Positions 32,541-41,392 of a stretch of DNA of 64,000 bases are shown piece after piece (positions within the stretch are counted from its first letter, which is position 1; each line of letters starts with the position of its first letter). The stretch is from assembly GCF_000015725.1 (NCBI RefSeq), contig NC_008825.1:2790001-2854000 (forward strand). Direction: 5' to 3'. Position numbers and translations under genes: made by a program. This DNA is from Methylibium petroleiphilum PM1. Its GTDB lineage: Bacteria > Pseudomonadota > Gammaproteobacteria > Burkholderiales > Burkholderiaceae_C. The notes under the pieces are model-generated. The model was given only the letters and a program-made list of their open reading frames with translations. It was not told the DNA's origin and made no database searches.

Positions 32541-33608
32541 ATGCACCCCGATTTCCAGCGCCTGATGACCGAGGCCGCCCGCCTCACGCGGGCCGGCGAG
32601 TTGCGGCGCGCCACCGCATCGATTCGCGCCGCACTCGGCAAGGGCTCGGCGACCGCCGCCGAGACGCCGACGGCATCCGACGACGATTGCGTGGTGATCG
32701 ACGTCGAGGCGCGCCGGGTCGAACCCGCGCCGCCAGTGCAGCAGCCGGCGCCGGCCAGCGTGCCCGGCGGTCGGTTCATCGCCGGCAGCCACACCGACGT
32801 GAACGGTACGCACGAGTACCGGCTCTTCGCGCCACCGGTCTGGCAAGGACAAACGCTGCCGCTGGTGGTGATGCTGCACGGCTGCACGCAGAACCCCGAC
32901 GACTTCGCGGCCGGCACCGGCATGAACGACGCGGCCCGCGAGCACGGCGTCTTCGTGCTCTATCCCGCGCAGACGCAGCGCGCCAATGCGTCGCGCTGCT
33001 GGAATTGGTTCAAGCACAACCACCAGCAGCGCGATCGCGGCGAGCCCGCGATGCTGGCTGCGATGACGCGCGAGGTGATGGCGCGCTACGGCATCGACCC
33101 CCAGCGCGTCTACGTGGCCGGCCTTTCGGCTGGCGGCGCGATGGCGGCCATCCTCGGTGACGCCTATCCCGACCTGTTCGCTGCGGTCGGAGTGCACTCG
33201 GGTCTGCCGGCCGGTGCGGCGACCGACCTGCCCTCAGCACTCGCGGCGATGAAGCGCGGCACCGGCAGCGTCGCCAGGAGCACCTCCGTGCCGACCATCG
33301 TGTTCCACGGCGATGCCGATGCCACCGTGCATCCGTCCAACGGCGAGCGCGCGGTTGCCGCCCGCGCCGGCCGCGACACGCCCGAGAGCACCCGCGCGCG
33401 CAGTGCCAACGGCCGCGAGTACACGCAGCGCCGCTACCGCGATGCCGACGGTCGCGTGGTCGCCGAACACTGGGTCGTGCACGGCGCCGGCCACGCCTGG
33501 GCCGGCGGCTCGGCGCAGGGCTCGTACACCGACGCCCAGGGCCCCGATGCGAGCGCGGAGATGCTGCGCTTCTTCCGCACCCATACGCTGCCGCCGCCGG
33601 CGCGCTGA
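32541..33608 (+). CDS. PHB depolymerase family esterase
   Basis: The 355-residue protein is an alpha/beta hydrolase of the esterase_phb family. The oxyanion region is VMLHGCTQNPDDFA. The nucleophile Ser196 lies in GLSAGGAMA, the Asp in FHGDADATVHPSN and the His in VHGAGHAWAGG. The N-terminal 80 residues (LMTEAARLTRAGELRRATASIRAAL, then a Pro/Ala linker) are usual for this group, and there is no clear signal peptide. It may cleave polyhydroxybutyrate, feruloyl or acetyl esters; sequence does not decide. Confidence 0.88.
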   Translation: MHPDFQRLMTEAARLTRAGELRRATASIRAALGKGSATAAETPTASDDDCVVIDVEARRVEPAPPVQQPAPASVPGGRFIAGSHTDVNGTHEYRLFAPPVWQGQTLPLVVMLHGCTQNPDDFAAGTGMNDAAREHGVFVLYPAQTQRANASRCWNWFKHNHQQRDRGEPAMLAAMTREVMARYGIDPQRVYVAGLSAGGAMAAILGDAYPDLFAAVGVHSGLPAGAATDLPSALAAMKRGTGSVARSTSVPTIVFHGDADATVHPSNGERAVAARAGRDTPESTRARSANGREYTQRRYRDADGRVVAEHWVVHGAGHAWAGGSAQGSYTDAQGPDASAEMLRFFRTHTLPPPAR

Positions 33609-33630
33609 GCGCTCGTCGTCTGCTGCGGCC

Positions 33631-34596
33631 TCAGGCGTCGCGCGTGCGCCGCCGCTGCGTCTGCGACGGCAGCTCGTTGAACATCAGCTTGTAGTGGCGA
33701 GTGAAATGGCTCGCGCTGCTGAAGCCCATGGCGCACGCCAGCAGCGTGATGGGCTGATCGCCCGGTTGCTTCAGGCGACGCCGCGCCTCGTTCAGGCGCA
33801 GCGCGCGCAGATAGGCCTGCGGCGTGGTGTGCAGGAACTCCTCGAAGCAATACTGCAGGCTGCGGCGGCTGGCGCAGGCGGCCGCGCAGATCTCGGGGAT
33901 GCCGATGTCCTCCTGCAGGTTGGCGCGGATGAATTCGATGGCGCGCTTCACCACCCGCAGCCGCGAGTCGGCACGCCGCGGAATGCCGACCGCGCCGCGG
34001 TCGGCGCCGCCGTCCGACATCGCCAGCGCCACCGTGTGCGCGAGCGTGGCGCCGATCAGCGCCGGCTCGTTCTCGATGTCGATCACCGCACCGGGCGCAC
34101 AGCGGCCAGCGGCTGAACACACGGCGAGCAGCTGGCTGCGCACCGCGCCGGCGGTGTCGGGGGCCAGCGCCCAGCGCCGCTGGCGTTCGGCCCGCGCCAG
34201 CCACTCGATCTCCTCGGGCGCCAGCATGCCGCCCAGCCGCCGTCGGTCGACCGACAGCGCCAGCAGGTCGAGTTCGCCGGCCGCCACCAGCTCGTACTCC
34301 TCGTGGCCCGAGATGACCATCAATGCATCGCCGTCCAGCGGCCGGCCGGCAAACACCGAACCGGGCGCGACCGACAGCGGGATGGCCAGCACCAGGCAGT
34401 CGGAGGGCGGACGGATCTGCTCGCGCAGCTGGCGGTTGGTGGACTCGCGCAGCACCGTGCCGCCGGCCATCACCACCTGCCGCGCCGACCCCCGGAAGCG
34501 GCCGCAGCCGAGTTGCTCGTAGCGCTGCTGCCAACCGCTCAGCGCCTGCGCCTGGTCGTCGACATCGGCCGATTGGTGATCCAGCACGAGAGCCAT
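33631..34596 (-). CDS. AraC-family regulator at the end of the amine dehydrogenase operon
   Basis: A 321-residue regulator. About 200 N-terminal residues form a sensor domain. The C-terminal AraC double helix-turn-helix shows SRRSLQYCFEEFLHTTPQAYLRALRLNEARRRLK and MGFSSASHFTRHYKLMFNELPSQ. ATG 34596 gives MALVLDHQSADVDDQ; the longer frame upstream has no family-like sequence. It lies 56 bp downstream of the cytochrome gene on the same strand, so it probably belongs to the amine-dehydrogenase operon and may sense the amine or its aldehyde. Confidence 0.85.
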   Translation of the reverse strand: MALVLDHQSADVDDQAQALSGWQQRYEQLGCGRFRGSARQVVMAGGTVLRESTNRQLREQIRPPSDCLVLAIPLSVAPGSVFAGRPLDGDALMVISGHEEYELVAAGELDLLALSVDRRRLGGMLAPEEIEWLARAERQRRWALAPDTAGAVRSQLLAVCSAAGRCAPGAVIDIENEPALIGATLAHTVALAMSDGGADRGAVGIPRRADSRLRVVKRAIEFIRANLQEDIGIPEICAAACASRRSLQYCFEEFLHTTPQAYLRALRLNEARRRLKQPGDQPITLLACAMGFSSASHFTRHYKLMFNELPSQTQRRRTRDA

Positions 34597-34652
34597 CTGC
34601 CCTTGTAGCACGGCGCTGCGCGACGGCGTGTCGCCTCGGTGCGCGGCGCGCC

Positions 34653-35138
34653 TCAGTCCAGCGGCACGCCGCGCCGACGGGCCTCTTCGAGCAGCCCGGC
34701 GCGCGCCGCCGCCACGTCCACCAGCGGATTGCTGCGCGCCCGCTGCACTTCGGCCGCGTCGTAGGGCACGTGGTCGGCGGGCAGCGAGGCCGGCGCCAGC
34801 GTGGTCAGCACCCAGTTGGTCACGTCGGCCACCTGCCGGTCGTTCAGGCCCGAGCCCATCACCCCGGGCACACGGATCACGAACTCGCGCCCGCCCGGCA
34901 GGCGCAGGAAATGGCCCAGCTGCCGCATGTCGGGCACGTTGCCGATGCGCGACCCCGCGCCGTCCAGCCCGTGGCAGCCGGCGCAATGCACGACGTACTG
35001 ACTGCGCACGCTGGTGGTCACGGCCACCGATTCCGCCTGCGCGCGGGGCACGACCTGTCGCCCCAGCGACTGCGCCTGCAGCACGGACCCACCGCCCGCC
35101 AGCAGCAGCGCCAGGGCGAACCCACGCAGCCGCGTCAT
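34653..35138 (-). CDS. Periplasmic monohaem cytochrome c of the amine dehydrogenase cluster
   Basis: A 161-residue secreted protein with a signal peptide (LRGFALALLLAGGGSVLQA) and one haem-binding CAGCH. GVMGSGLNDRQVADVTNWVL supplies a probable Met ligand. It follows the TTQ small-subunit gene by 25 bp. In the Alcaligenes faecalis aau cluster the corresponding gene (orf-2) also encodes a small cytochrome c. It probably accepts electrons from the amine dehydrogenase, directly or through azurin. Confidence 0.85.
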   Translation of the reverse strand: MTRLRGFALALLLAGGGSVLQAQSLGRQVVPRAQAESVAVTTSVRSQYVVHCAGCHGLDGAGSRIGNVPDMRQLGHFLRLPGGREFVIRVPGVMGSGLNDRQVADVTNWVLTTLAPASLPADHVPYDAAEVQRARSNPLVDVAAARAGLLEEARRRGVPLD

Positions 35139-35163
35139 CGGAGCCGGGGCGCGGTGCCCGCCG

Positions 35164-35718
35164 TCACGCCACGCCGGCGATGATGGCCGTCGTGCAATGG
35201 AACATCGGGCTGGTGTTGGCCATGCACCAGTTGATGTCGTTGTGCACGCCGAGCCGGTAGCCCGGGCGCTCACGCTCGTTGTTGTTGCACAGGCATTCGC
35301 CGCACGAGCCCTTGCCGCAGCAGTCGTTGTAGGACACCAGGTACTGGCGGCCGTCCTGCGGATTCAGGCAGGTGCCGATCCAGCTGACCTTGGAGGCCTC
35401 GGTGCCCGGCGGGCACTGCGTCAGCGACCCGCCGCAACAAGTGCACAGGTAGCCGTCGAAGGCGCAGTAGCGCCAGTACTCGCACTGCAGCGGATCCTCA
35501 CGCGGGTCGGGCTTGGCGGCCTTGCGTGGCGATGGCTCCGCGGCGTGGGCGGCCCCGGACGACTGTCCGCTGCGGTCGAACGGCAGCATCGGCAGCACGG
35601 CGCCCCCGACCAGCGCCACGCCCAGGCGCGCGAGCAGGCTGCGCCGGCCGTGCCGGTGCGCCATCTGGCGCACGCCATGCTCGGCGTGCCGGTCGATCAG
35701 CTTGAAGAGCCAGCGCAT
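35164..35718 (-). CDS. aauA: Aromatic amine dehydrogenase small subunit (TTQ-bearing)
   Basis: The 184-residue precursor has a twin-arginine-type leader (RRSLLARLGVALVGGAVLP). A Cys-rich mature domain with 14 Cys follows, the number I recall for aromatic amine dehydrogenase. The tryptophan tryptophylquinone would form from Trp113 (SWIGTC) and Trp164 (NDINWCMAN). Catalytic Asp132 is in SYNDCCG. CTCCGG, HNDxNWCMAN and FHCTT follow aromatic amine dehydrogenase rather than methylamine dehydrogenase. The enzyme oxidises amines such as tyramine or phenylethylamine to aldehydes in the periplasm. Confidence 0.9.
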   Translation of the reverse strand: MRWLFKLIDRHAEHGVRQMAHRHGRRSLLARLGVALVGGAVLPMLPFDRSGQSSGAAHAAEPSPRKAAKPDPREDPLQCEYWRYCAFDGYLCTCCGGSLTQCPPGTEASKVSWIGTCLNPQDGRQYLVSYNDCCGKGSCGECLCNNNERERPGYRLGVHNDINWCMANTSPMFHCTTAIIAGVA

Positions 35719-35768
35719 GAAACGTCCTCCGTGAATGGGCTGGGTCGACGACTGGAATGCCGTGCAGC

Positions 35769-36365
35769 TCAGGCCGCCGCCGACGTGCCGCTCAGGTAGT
35801 GCTGGATCGTCGGGGCGCCCATCTCGTGGGCGTTGAGCAGGCTGTCGAACTGCTCACGCGAGTTGACCAGGCCCTTCGCCGCCACCACGCCCTGGGTGTC
35901 CAGCAGCACTGCATAGGGCAGCCGCGAGACGCGATAGCTCATGCCCAGCTCGGTCGACAGCACGTAGGGCAGCGCGTCCAACCCGTATTCGCGCACGAAT
36001 CTCCGGTGCGCCGTCGCCTCGCCGTCGCTGGCCAACACGATGCGCAGTCGGCGGCCTTCGTCACGCAGCAGCGCCTTGAGCACCGGGATCAGCTTCTTGC
36101 ACACCGGACAGGTCGGCGAGAGGAAGAACAGCAGCGTCGGCCCGGCCTGGATGCCGCCGATGGTGACCGGCTCGGACTGCAGGCTGGTCAACGCGAAGCT
36201 CGGCGACGGCGCGCCGACCGGCGGACCGGCGTCGGTGACCAGCGCCCCCATCGGCGCCACCCGCTCGTAGAGGATGCCCACCTGGCGCGACAGCGCCCAG
36301 AGCATCACGCCGAGCACCAGCACGGCGGCCCACAACAGGACAACGGAGACCGTCAAGGCATTCAT
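35769..36365 (-). CDS. aauD: Thioredoxin-like maturation protein MauD/AauD
   Basis: A 198-residue protein with one N-terminal membrane anchor (ALTVSVVLLWAAVLVLGVMLWAL) and a periplasmic thioredoxin-like domain. The redox pair is in LFFLSPTCPVCKKLIPVLK (about residues 84-87). MauD is needed to form the many disulfides of the TTQ subunit. It overlaps the MauE gene by 4 bp (36362-36365) and precedes the small-subunit gene by 50 bp. Confidence 0.92.
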   Translation of the reverse strand: MNALTVSVVLLWAAVLVLGVMLWALSRQVGILYERVAPMGALVTDAGPPVGAPSPSFALTSLQSEPVTIGGIQAGPTLLFFLSPTCPVCKKLIPVLKALLRDEGRRLRIVLASDGEATAHRRFVREYGLDALPYVLSTELGMSYRVSRLPYAVLLDTQGVVAAKGLVNSREQFDSLLNAHEMGAPTIQHYLSGTSAAA

Positions 36366-36922
36366 GAGGAAGAGCTCCCGAACAGAGAACGAAGGCCGCG
36401 CCCGCCGGCCCGGTGGCGCAGCAGCTGATTCATCGCCGCATACAGCAGGGCGGCCAGCGCCGTGGCGGCAACGACCACTGCCATGTCGACGCCGGCCATC
36501 GGCCGCGCGCCGAGGCCCGAGGCGGCGAGCCCCGCCAGCGCGGCCAGCCCGAGGTTGCGCAGCACCAGCGCCCACGACACCGGCAGCGGCTCGCCGCCGC
36601 AACCGCAATCGAGCACCTGTCCGCGCCAGCGGTGGTAACCCATCGCGCCGGCATAGAGCAGCAGCAGCGCGGCCGCGAGCCCCGCGCCGAGCGGTCGCCA
36701 CGGACCGGCCATCAGCAGCAGCGCCATCGACAGCTCGAGCGGCGGCAGCAGCCGGGCCAGCGCGGGCACCGTGCTGGCCGGCACCCCATAGACCGAGAGC
36801 TGATGCTCGAACAGCGCGAGGTCGGCCCACTTGGCCAGGGCCGCATGCGCGAACAGCGCGGCCAGCGCCGCGGCGGCGATCCACACCGGCAGCGGATCGA
36901 AGGACGGCAGCGGAAACGGCAT
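36362..36922 (-). CDS. aauE: Membrane maturation protein MauE/AauE
   Basis: A 186-residue inner-membrane protein with about five helices (VWIAAAALAALFAHAALAKWADLALF, LSMALLLMAGPWRPLGAGLAAALLLLYA and others) and a DCGCGG motif in a loop. This is the MauE/DoxX-like family. MauE works with MauD in export and disulfide formation of the amine dehydrogenase small subunit. It starts 17 bp after the large-subunit gene and overlaps aauD by 4 bp. Confidence 0.9.
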   Translation of the reverse strand: MPFPLPSFDPLPVWIAAAALAALFAHAALAKWADLALFEHQLSVYGVPASTVPALARLLPPLELSMALLLMAGPWRPLGAGLAAALLLLYAGAMGYHRWRGQVLDCGCGGEPLPVSWALVLRNLGLAALAGLAASGLGARPMAGVDMAVVVAATALAALLYAAMNQLLRHRAGGRGLRSLFGSSSS

Positions 36923-36939
36923 GATGCAGCGGCCCGGGC

Positions 36940-38145
36940 TCAGTCGTGCGATTCGAGGTGGATCGCCGCCTCGCCGGCCCGGGCCACGCTGCTGATCGGT
37001 GTCAGCTTGCCGCGCTCGCCCCAGCGCCAGACGTGCAGGGCGCCCTTCTCGCCGTCCAGCGCCTGCAGCCGCTGGCCGCTGCGCGAGAAGGTCAGCGACA
37101 CGCTGCCTTGTCCCGGTGCGCTGGCCACGCGCGTGCCGGCCGCCATGTCGAACATCCACAGCCTTCGCGCCGGGCGCTTGTGAGAGCCCTCGCTGCCCTT
37201 GTCGTGCATCGCCACCACCAGCCAGCGGCCGGACGGGTCGATGGCGAACGGCTGGTAGCCGCCGGGCCGCCAGCCGGCGCGCTGCCCGGCGGCACCGACC
37301 AGCGGCCTCGCGGACTTGACCACGGCCACAGCGCCACCAAGGTCCACCTCGGTCAGCACGCCCTTGAAGGACACGAACCAGTAGCGGTCGCCCAGCTGCT
37401 CGGCGTGGTGAAACCAGGGGTCGGCGTCGGCATCGAAGACGGCCTCGCCGATCTGGCGGTCGCTGACCTGACCGCTGTCGTCGAGCGTGACGGTGGCCAG
37501 CTTGCCGTCGCCGCACAGCATCGAGAAGCGGCTGCCATGGCTGGCCGCCGGCAGGATGCCCCAGCAGCCCGGTGTCGGCACCTCGGACACCACCTTGCGC
37601 TGCTGCAGGTCGACCACGGTGATCGACGTCGCCGGGGTGGCGTTCTGCACCAGCACGAAACGGCCGTTGCCGCTGGCCCGCACCAGGCCCCGGTAGTTCA
37701 GCGCCTGCGCCCGCTTGGCCGGCAACGCGATCTCGTACTTGAACGCCAGGCTCTCGGTGTCGTGCACCTCCAGCACGTCCACGCGCTCCCCGCGCGAGCC
37801 GCGGCTCAGGTAGGTGGTGGCAACGTACAGCTCGTCGGCGTTCGCGCTGAGCGTGAAGTTGCCGACGTAGCCAGTCGACACCATGCCCAGGAAGCGGCCG
37901 TGCCGCGCGTCGAACACCCGGATGCGGCCGTCGGAGATGTGGCTCACGGCGACATCGGCCACGTACACGCGCTCCGTCGCCGACGCAGCGATCGGCCCGG
38001 TCGACAGCGTCTCGACCGGCAGCTCGGCCGGCTGCGGGCGGGCCGGGGACACCGGCGCCGCGGCCGCCTGGGCGCCGAGCGCCAGCCCGGCCGCGCAGGC
38101 CGCGACCCGAGCGCACGCACCGACGTGCCGGTGAATCCTCCGCAT
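36940..38145 (-). CDS. aauB: Amine dehydrogenase large subunit (seven-bladed beta-propeller)
   Basis: The 401-residue precursor has a signal peptide (VAACAAGLALGAQAAAA). The mature domain shows the MauB/AauB propeller pattern: RVYVADVAVSHISDGRIRVFDARHGRFLGMVSTGYVGNFTLSANADELYVATTYLSRGSRGERVDVLEVHD, then VVDLQQRKVVSEVPTPGCWGILP and GGYQPFAIDPSGRWLVVAMHDKGSEGSHKRPARRLWMFD. It pairs with the TTQ subunit as a heterotetramer in the periplasm. ATG 38145 has GGGAGG upstream. It is the first gene of the operon; the 258-bp gap to the divergent HDAC gene should hold the promoter, which I cannot pinpoint. Confidence 0.92.
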   Translation of the reverse strand: MRRIHRHVGACARVAACAAGLALGAQAAAAPVSPARPQPAELPVETLSTGPIAASATERVYVADVAVSHISDGRIRVFDARHGRFLGMVSTGYVGNFTLSANADELYVATTYLSRGSRGERVDVLEVHDTESLAFKYEIALPAKRAQALNYRGLVRASGNGRFVLVQNATPATSITVVDLQQRKVVSEVPTPGCWGILPAASHGSRFSMLCGDGKLATVTLDDSGQVSDRQIGEAVFDADADPWFHHAEQLGDRYWFVSFKGVLTEVDLGGAVAVVKSARPLVGAAGQRAGWRPGGYQPFAIDPSGRWLVVAMHDKGSEGSHKRPARRLWMFDMAAGTRVASAPGQGSVSLTFSRSGQRLQALDGEKGALHVWRWGERGKLTPISSVARAGEAAIHLESHD

Positions 38146-38403
38146 CCTGGGCCTCCCGTCCGCCCTCTCCTCCGGCTCGCCGGTGTCGCCAACCGACACC
38201 GCGACCGTGCGTCGAGCGTTCGGCGGCAGTCTCCATCGCGCCGCGGCCCCGAACTATCACGCTTCGGCAAGAACGCGGCGGCGCGACCGCCGGCTCGGGA
38301 AAACCCTCCGCGGCGATGGCGCACTTGAGGCTCGAATCCAGCTTTCGGCCCCGCGCGTCGCCGCGCACGCACCGACAGGCCGCCACGCAAAGGACCTCCG
38401 CTC

Positions 38404-39519
38404 ATGCCCCTGCCCACCGCCTTCTTCCACGACGAACGCTGCCTCTGGCACAGCACCATGGGCGGCTTCGCCCTGATCGCACCGGTGGGTGGCTGGGTGC
38501 AGCCGCCGGCCGGCGCGGGGCTGGCCGAATCCCCCGAATCGAAGCGGCGCATGGTGTCGCTGATGCAGGTCTCCGGGCTCGCGGACAAGGTCCACCTGCG
38601 CAGCGCGCCGATGGCCACCGAGGAGGACCTGCAGCGCGTCCATCCGACGGCCTACCTGGAGCGCTTCAAGGCGCTGTCCGACCAGGGCGGCGGCGAGATC
38701 GGCCTCTACGCGCCCTTCGGGCCGGGCAGCTACGAGATCGCCAGGCAGTCGGCCGGCCTCGCGCTGCATGCGGTCGACGCGGTGCTCTCGGGCGCCCACC
38801 GCAACGCCTATTCGATGTCGCGTCCGCCCGGCCACCACTGCCTCGCCGACATGCCGATGGGCTTCTGCCTGCTCGCCAACATCCCGATCGCGATCGAGGC
38901 CGCACGCGCGCGCCATGGCGTGAAGCGCATTGCGGTGCTGGACTGGGACGTGCACCACGGCAACGGCACGCAGTCGATCTTCTACGAGCGCGACGACGTG
39001 CTGACCGTGTCGCTGCACCAGGAAGGCTGCTTCCCGGTCGGCTACAGCGGTGCACCCGACCGCGGCCAGGGCCGCGGCCTCGGCTACAACGTCAACGTGC
39101 CGTTGCTGCCGGGCGGCGGGCACGACGCCTACCTGTATGCGATGGAGCGCATCGTGACGCCGGCGATCGACCGCTACCGGCCCGAGCTCCTCATCGTCGC
39201 CAGCGGCTTCGACGCCAACGGCGTCGATCCGCTGGCGCGCATGCTGCTGCACAGCGAGTCCTACCGCCAGCTGACCGAGCGGGTGATGGCGCTGGCCGAC
39301 CGCCACTGCGGCGGCAGGCTGGTGGTGGTGCACGAGGGCGGCTACTCGGAGGCCTGCGTCCCGTTCTGCGGCCACGCGGTGGTGGAAACGCTGGCCGGCG
39401 AACGCCTGGGTGTCGAGGACCCGTTCCTGCACTTCACCGGCGGCCAGCAGCCCAACGAGCGCTACGCCGCCTTCCAGCGCGGCCTGATCGACGAGATGGC
39501 GGCCGAGTTCGGCTTCTGA
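38404..39519 (+). CDS. Histone deacetylase family (acetylpolyamine amidohydrolase-like) protein
   Basis: A 371-residue zinc deacetylase of the arginase/HDAC fold. Active-site parts are SRPPGHHCLADMPMGFC (the His pair), VLDWDVHHGNGTQSIFYERDDVLTVSLHQ (Asp and His zinc ligands), VASGFDANGVDPL (second Asp ligand) and VHEGGYSEACVPFCG. Bacterial members remove acyl groups from polyamines or small amides. It is divergent from the amine-dehydrogenase operon. Deacetylation of an acylated amine feeding that enzyme is an attractive but unproven link. Confidence 0.9.
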   Translation: MPLPTAFFHDERCLWHSTMGGFALIAPVGGWVQPPAGAGLAESPESKRRMVSLMQVSGLADKVHLRSAPMATEEDLQRVHPTAYLERFKALSDQGGGEIGLYAPFGPGSYEIARQSAGLALHAVDAVLSGAHRNAYSMSRPPGHHCLADMPMGFCLLANIPIAIEAARARHGVKRIAVLDWDVHHGNGTQSIFYERDDVLTVSLHQEGCFPVGYSGAPDRGQGRGLGYNVNVPLLPGGGHDAYLYAMERIVTPAIDRYRPELLIVASGFDANGVDPLARMLLHSESYRQLTERVMALADRHCGGRLVVVHEGGYSEACVPFCGHAVVETLAGERLGVEDPFLHFTGGQQPNERYAAFQRGLIDEMAAEFGF

Positions 39520-39564
39520 CCGCCCGCAGGGCCGGCGGCGGCGCTGCCACGCCCGGCCGTGGCC

Positions 39565-40143
39565 TCAGGCCGCGGCGATCGTCTCGGTGCGAGCCGAGCC
39601 GTCGCGCGCTGGCAGCGGGCAGCTGTCGTCGACCAGCTGCGCCACCTTGAGGATGCGCCCCAGGCCCAGCGCCATCGCGCTCCACAGCAGCAACTCGGTG
39701 ATCTGCTCGTCGCTGAAGTGGCGCTGCAGGTCCTCGAAATGCTCGGGCGTGACCTTGTGGTGATCGTTGCCGAAGTGCGTGGCGAAACGCACCACCGCGC
39801 GCTCCGCCGGCGTCAGCGTGCTCGCGTCGACGCCCGGGAGCGCGGCGACATCGGCCTCGCCGACCTCGGCGGTGTAGCGCACCGCCAGGCACAGCTGGCA
39901 CTGCGTGCCGTTCGCGATCGCGAGCCGCGCGAGCTCGGTGATGCGCGGGCCCAGGCCGTTGTCGAACCAGATGCCGAAGTAGTACGGAAAGAAGCGCTCC
40001 GCGTGCTCCGGCGCGTTGCCGAGCAGGCCCATGTAGCGCTCGAAGTGCGGCATGAACAGCGGGTCGACGCGCGGGTACAGGTCGTCCGCGATCTTGCGCA
40101 TGTAGGGCGAGAGCGCTTCCTTCTCGACGGTGCTGATCAACAT
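39565..40143 (-). CDS. Carboxymuconolactone decarboxylase/AhpD-like protein
   Basis: The 192-residue protein matches the AhpD-like fold: ELARLAIANGTQCQLCLAVRYTAEVGEADVAAL, with a CxxC pair and a nearby conserved region, then VRFATHFGNDHHKVTPEHFEDLQRHFSDEQITELLLWSAMALGLGRIL. CxxC members are usually peroxide-reducing or thiol-exchange proteins rather than decarboxylases. It lies convergent with the HDAC-like gene and divergent from an AraC regulator 220 bp away, which may control it. Confidence 0.85.
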   Translation of the reverse strand: MLISTVEKEALSPYMRKIADDLYPRVDPLFMPHFERYMGLLGNAPEHAERFFPYYFGIWFDNGLGPRITELARLAIANGTQCQLCLAVRYTAEVGEADVAALPGVDASTLTPAERAVVRFATHFGNDHHKVTPEHFEDLQRHFSDEQITELLLWSAMALGLGRILKVAQLVDDSCPLPARDGSARTETIAAA

Positions 40144-40363
40144 GGGCGAGCCTCCGGTGGGCCGCACCGGACAGTCGGTGCGGCATGCGCGGCCATGCTA
40201 GCCAGCACGGCGGCCGCCGCCTTGGCCGCACATGACCCGCCGCTTGGCCAGGGCTGACATCGCCGGCGCTGCGGGGCACTGCGGATTGCGGCGCGCGGCG
40301 CCGCGCTCCTATGATGGTCCGCACCCACCCCGGCCGTCGGCGGTCGCGAGCAGGAGACCCGAA

Positions 40364-41392
40364 GTGGACAGGCAGACCTCATCGCTGGTCGATTGCTGGG
40401 AGGACCCCGCCGTCTGGTCGACCGAGCGCGTGGCCCCGAGCAAGCAGTTCGATTGCTGGCGCGACTTCGTCATCGACGCCCACCTGCACTGGTCGATCCG
40501 GCCGATCCGCTGCGAGCGCTTCCCGGCCTTCATCCGCCAGGGCCGCTTCGACGGCTTTCGCGTCACCCACCTCACCTCCGCCCAGGGCGGCATCGTCGGC
40601 ACGCGCGGCGCGCGCGAGATGGCGCAGGACAGCGAGGCGCTCTACAACCTGATCTACATCGCCGAGGGGTCGATCTGCCTGGTCATCGACGACGAGGAAC
40701 TCACGCTGACCCCGGGTAGCTTCGCGCTCTGGGACAGCGCGCGCCCGATGACCTTCATCACCGGCGCCGGCCTGCGGCAGATCACCCTCGCGGTGCCGCA
40801 GCGCGAACTGCAGCTCGCGCTGCCGCGCGCCGGCGAGTTCGTCGGCCGCCGCTTCGCGGCCACCAGCGGCCTCAGCCGGCTGTTCGTCGACCACCTCATC
40901 TCGCTCGACGCGCGCTTCGGCGAGCTGCCGCGCGGCAACGCGGGCCACGTGCTGCATGCCAGCGTGGAATTGCTGGCCTCCACGCTGAGCGCGCAGGCCG
41001 AGCCCTGCGCCGGACGCAGCGGGAAGATCGTGTTGCAAGGGGTGATGGCCTACATCGACCGCCACCTCGACGATCCGGAACTCGACACACGCCGCGTCGC
41101 GAGCGACTGCGGCATCACCGAGCGGCATCTGCACCGGCTGTTCGAACGCGCCGACACCACGGCGGCAGCCTGGATACGGCGACAGCGGCTGGACCGCTGC
41201 CGCCAGGACCTGCGCGCAGCCGAGACCGCGCACCTCAGCATCACGCAGATCGCCTACCGCTGGGGTTTCGGCGACTCCAGCAGCTTCAGCAAGATCTTCA
41301 AGCGCGAGTTCGCCAGCAGCCCGAAGGACTACCGCGCCGCCGGCGGCTTCTCCAGCCAGGCCCGGCGTGCCTCCAGCGGCTGGGCCACGTAG
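40364..41392 (+). CDS. AraC-family transcriptional regulator
   Basis: A 342-residue regulator with an N-terminal AraC-binding-like domain (AEGSICLVIDDEELTLTPGSFALWDSARPMTF) of the kind also found in FeaR. The C-terminal AraC DNA-binding domain shows RRVASDCGITERHLHRLFERADTTAAAWIRRQRLDRCRQDL and YRWGFGDSSSFSKIFKREFASSPKDYR. GTG 40364 is preferred because AGGAG lies 7 bp upstream (40352-40356); ATG 40232 would add about 44 unlikely residues. Its 3' end overlaps the opposing enoyl-CoA hydratase gene by 64 bp. Confidence 0.87.
   Translation: MDRQTSSLVDCWEDPAVWSTERVAPSKQFDCWRDFVIDAHLHWSIRPIRCERFPAFIRQGRFDGFRVTHLTSAQGGIVGTRGAREMAQDSEALYNLIYIAEGSICLVIDDEELTLTPGSFALWDSARPMTFITGAGLRQITLAVPQRELQLALPRAGEFVGRRFAATSGLSRLFVDHLISLDARFGELPRGNAGHVLHASVELLASTLSAQAEPCAGRSGKIVLQGVMAYIDRHLDDPELDTRRVASDCGITERHLHRLFERADTTAAAWIRRQRLDRCRQDLRAAETAHLSITQIAYRWGFGDSSSFSKIFKREFASSPKDYRAAGGFSSQARRASSGWAT

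Noticed and set aside
35164-38145. Methylamine dehydrogenase (mau) operon
   Set aside because: The small-subunit motifs and the gene set fit aromatic amine dehydrogenase better, and mauF, mauC and mauG are missing.
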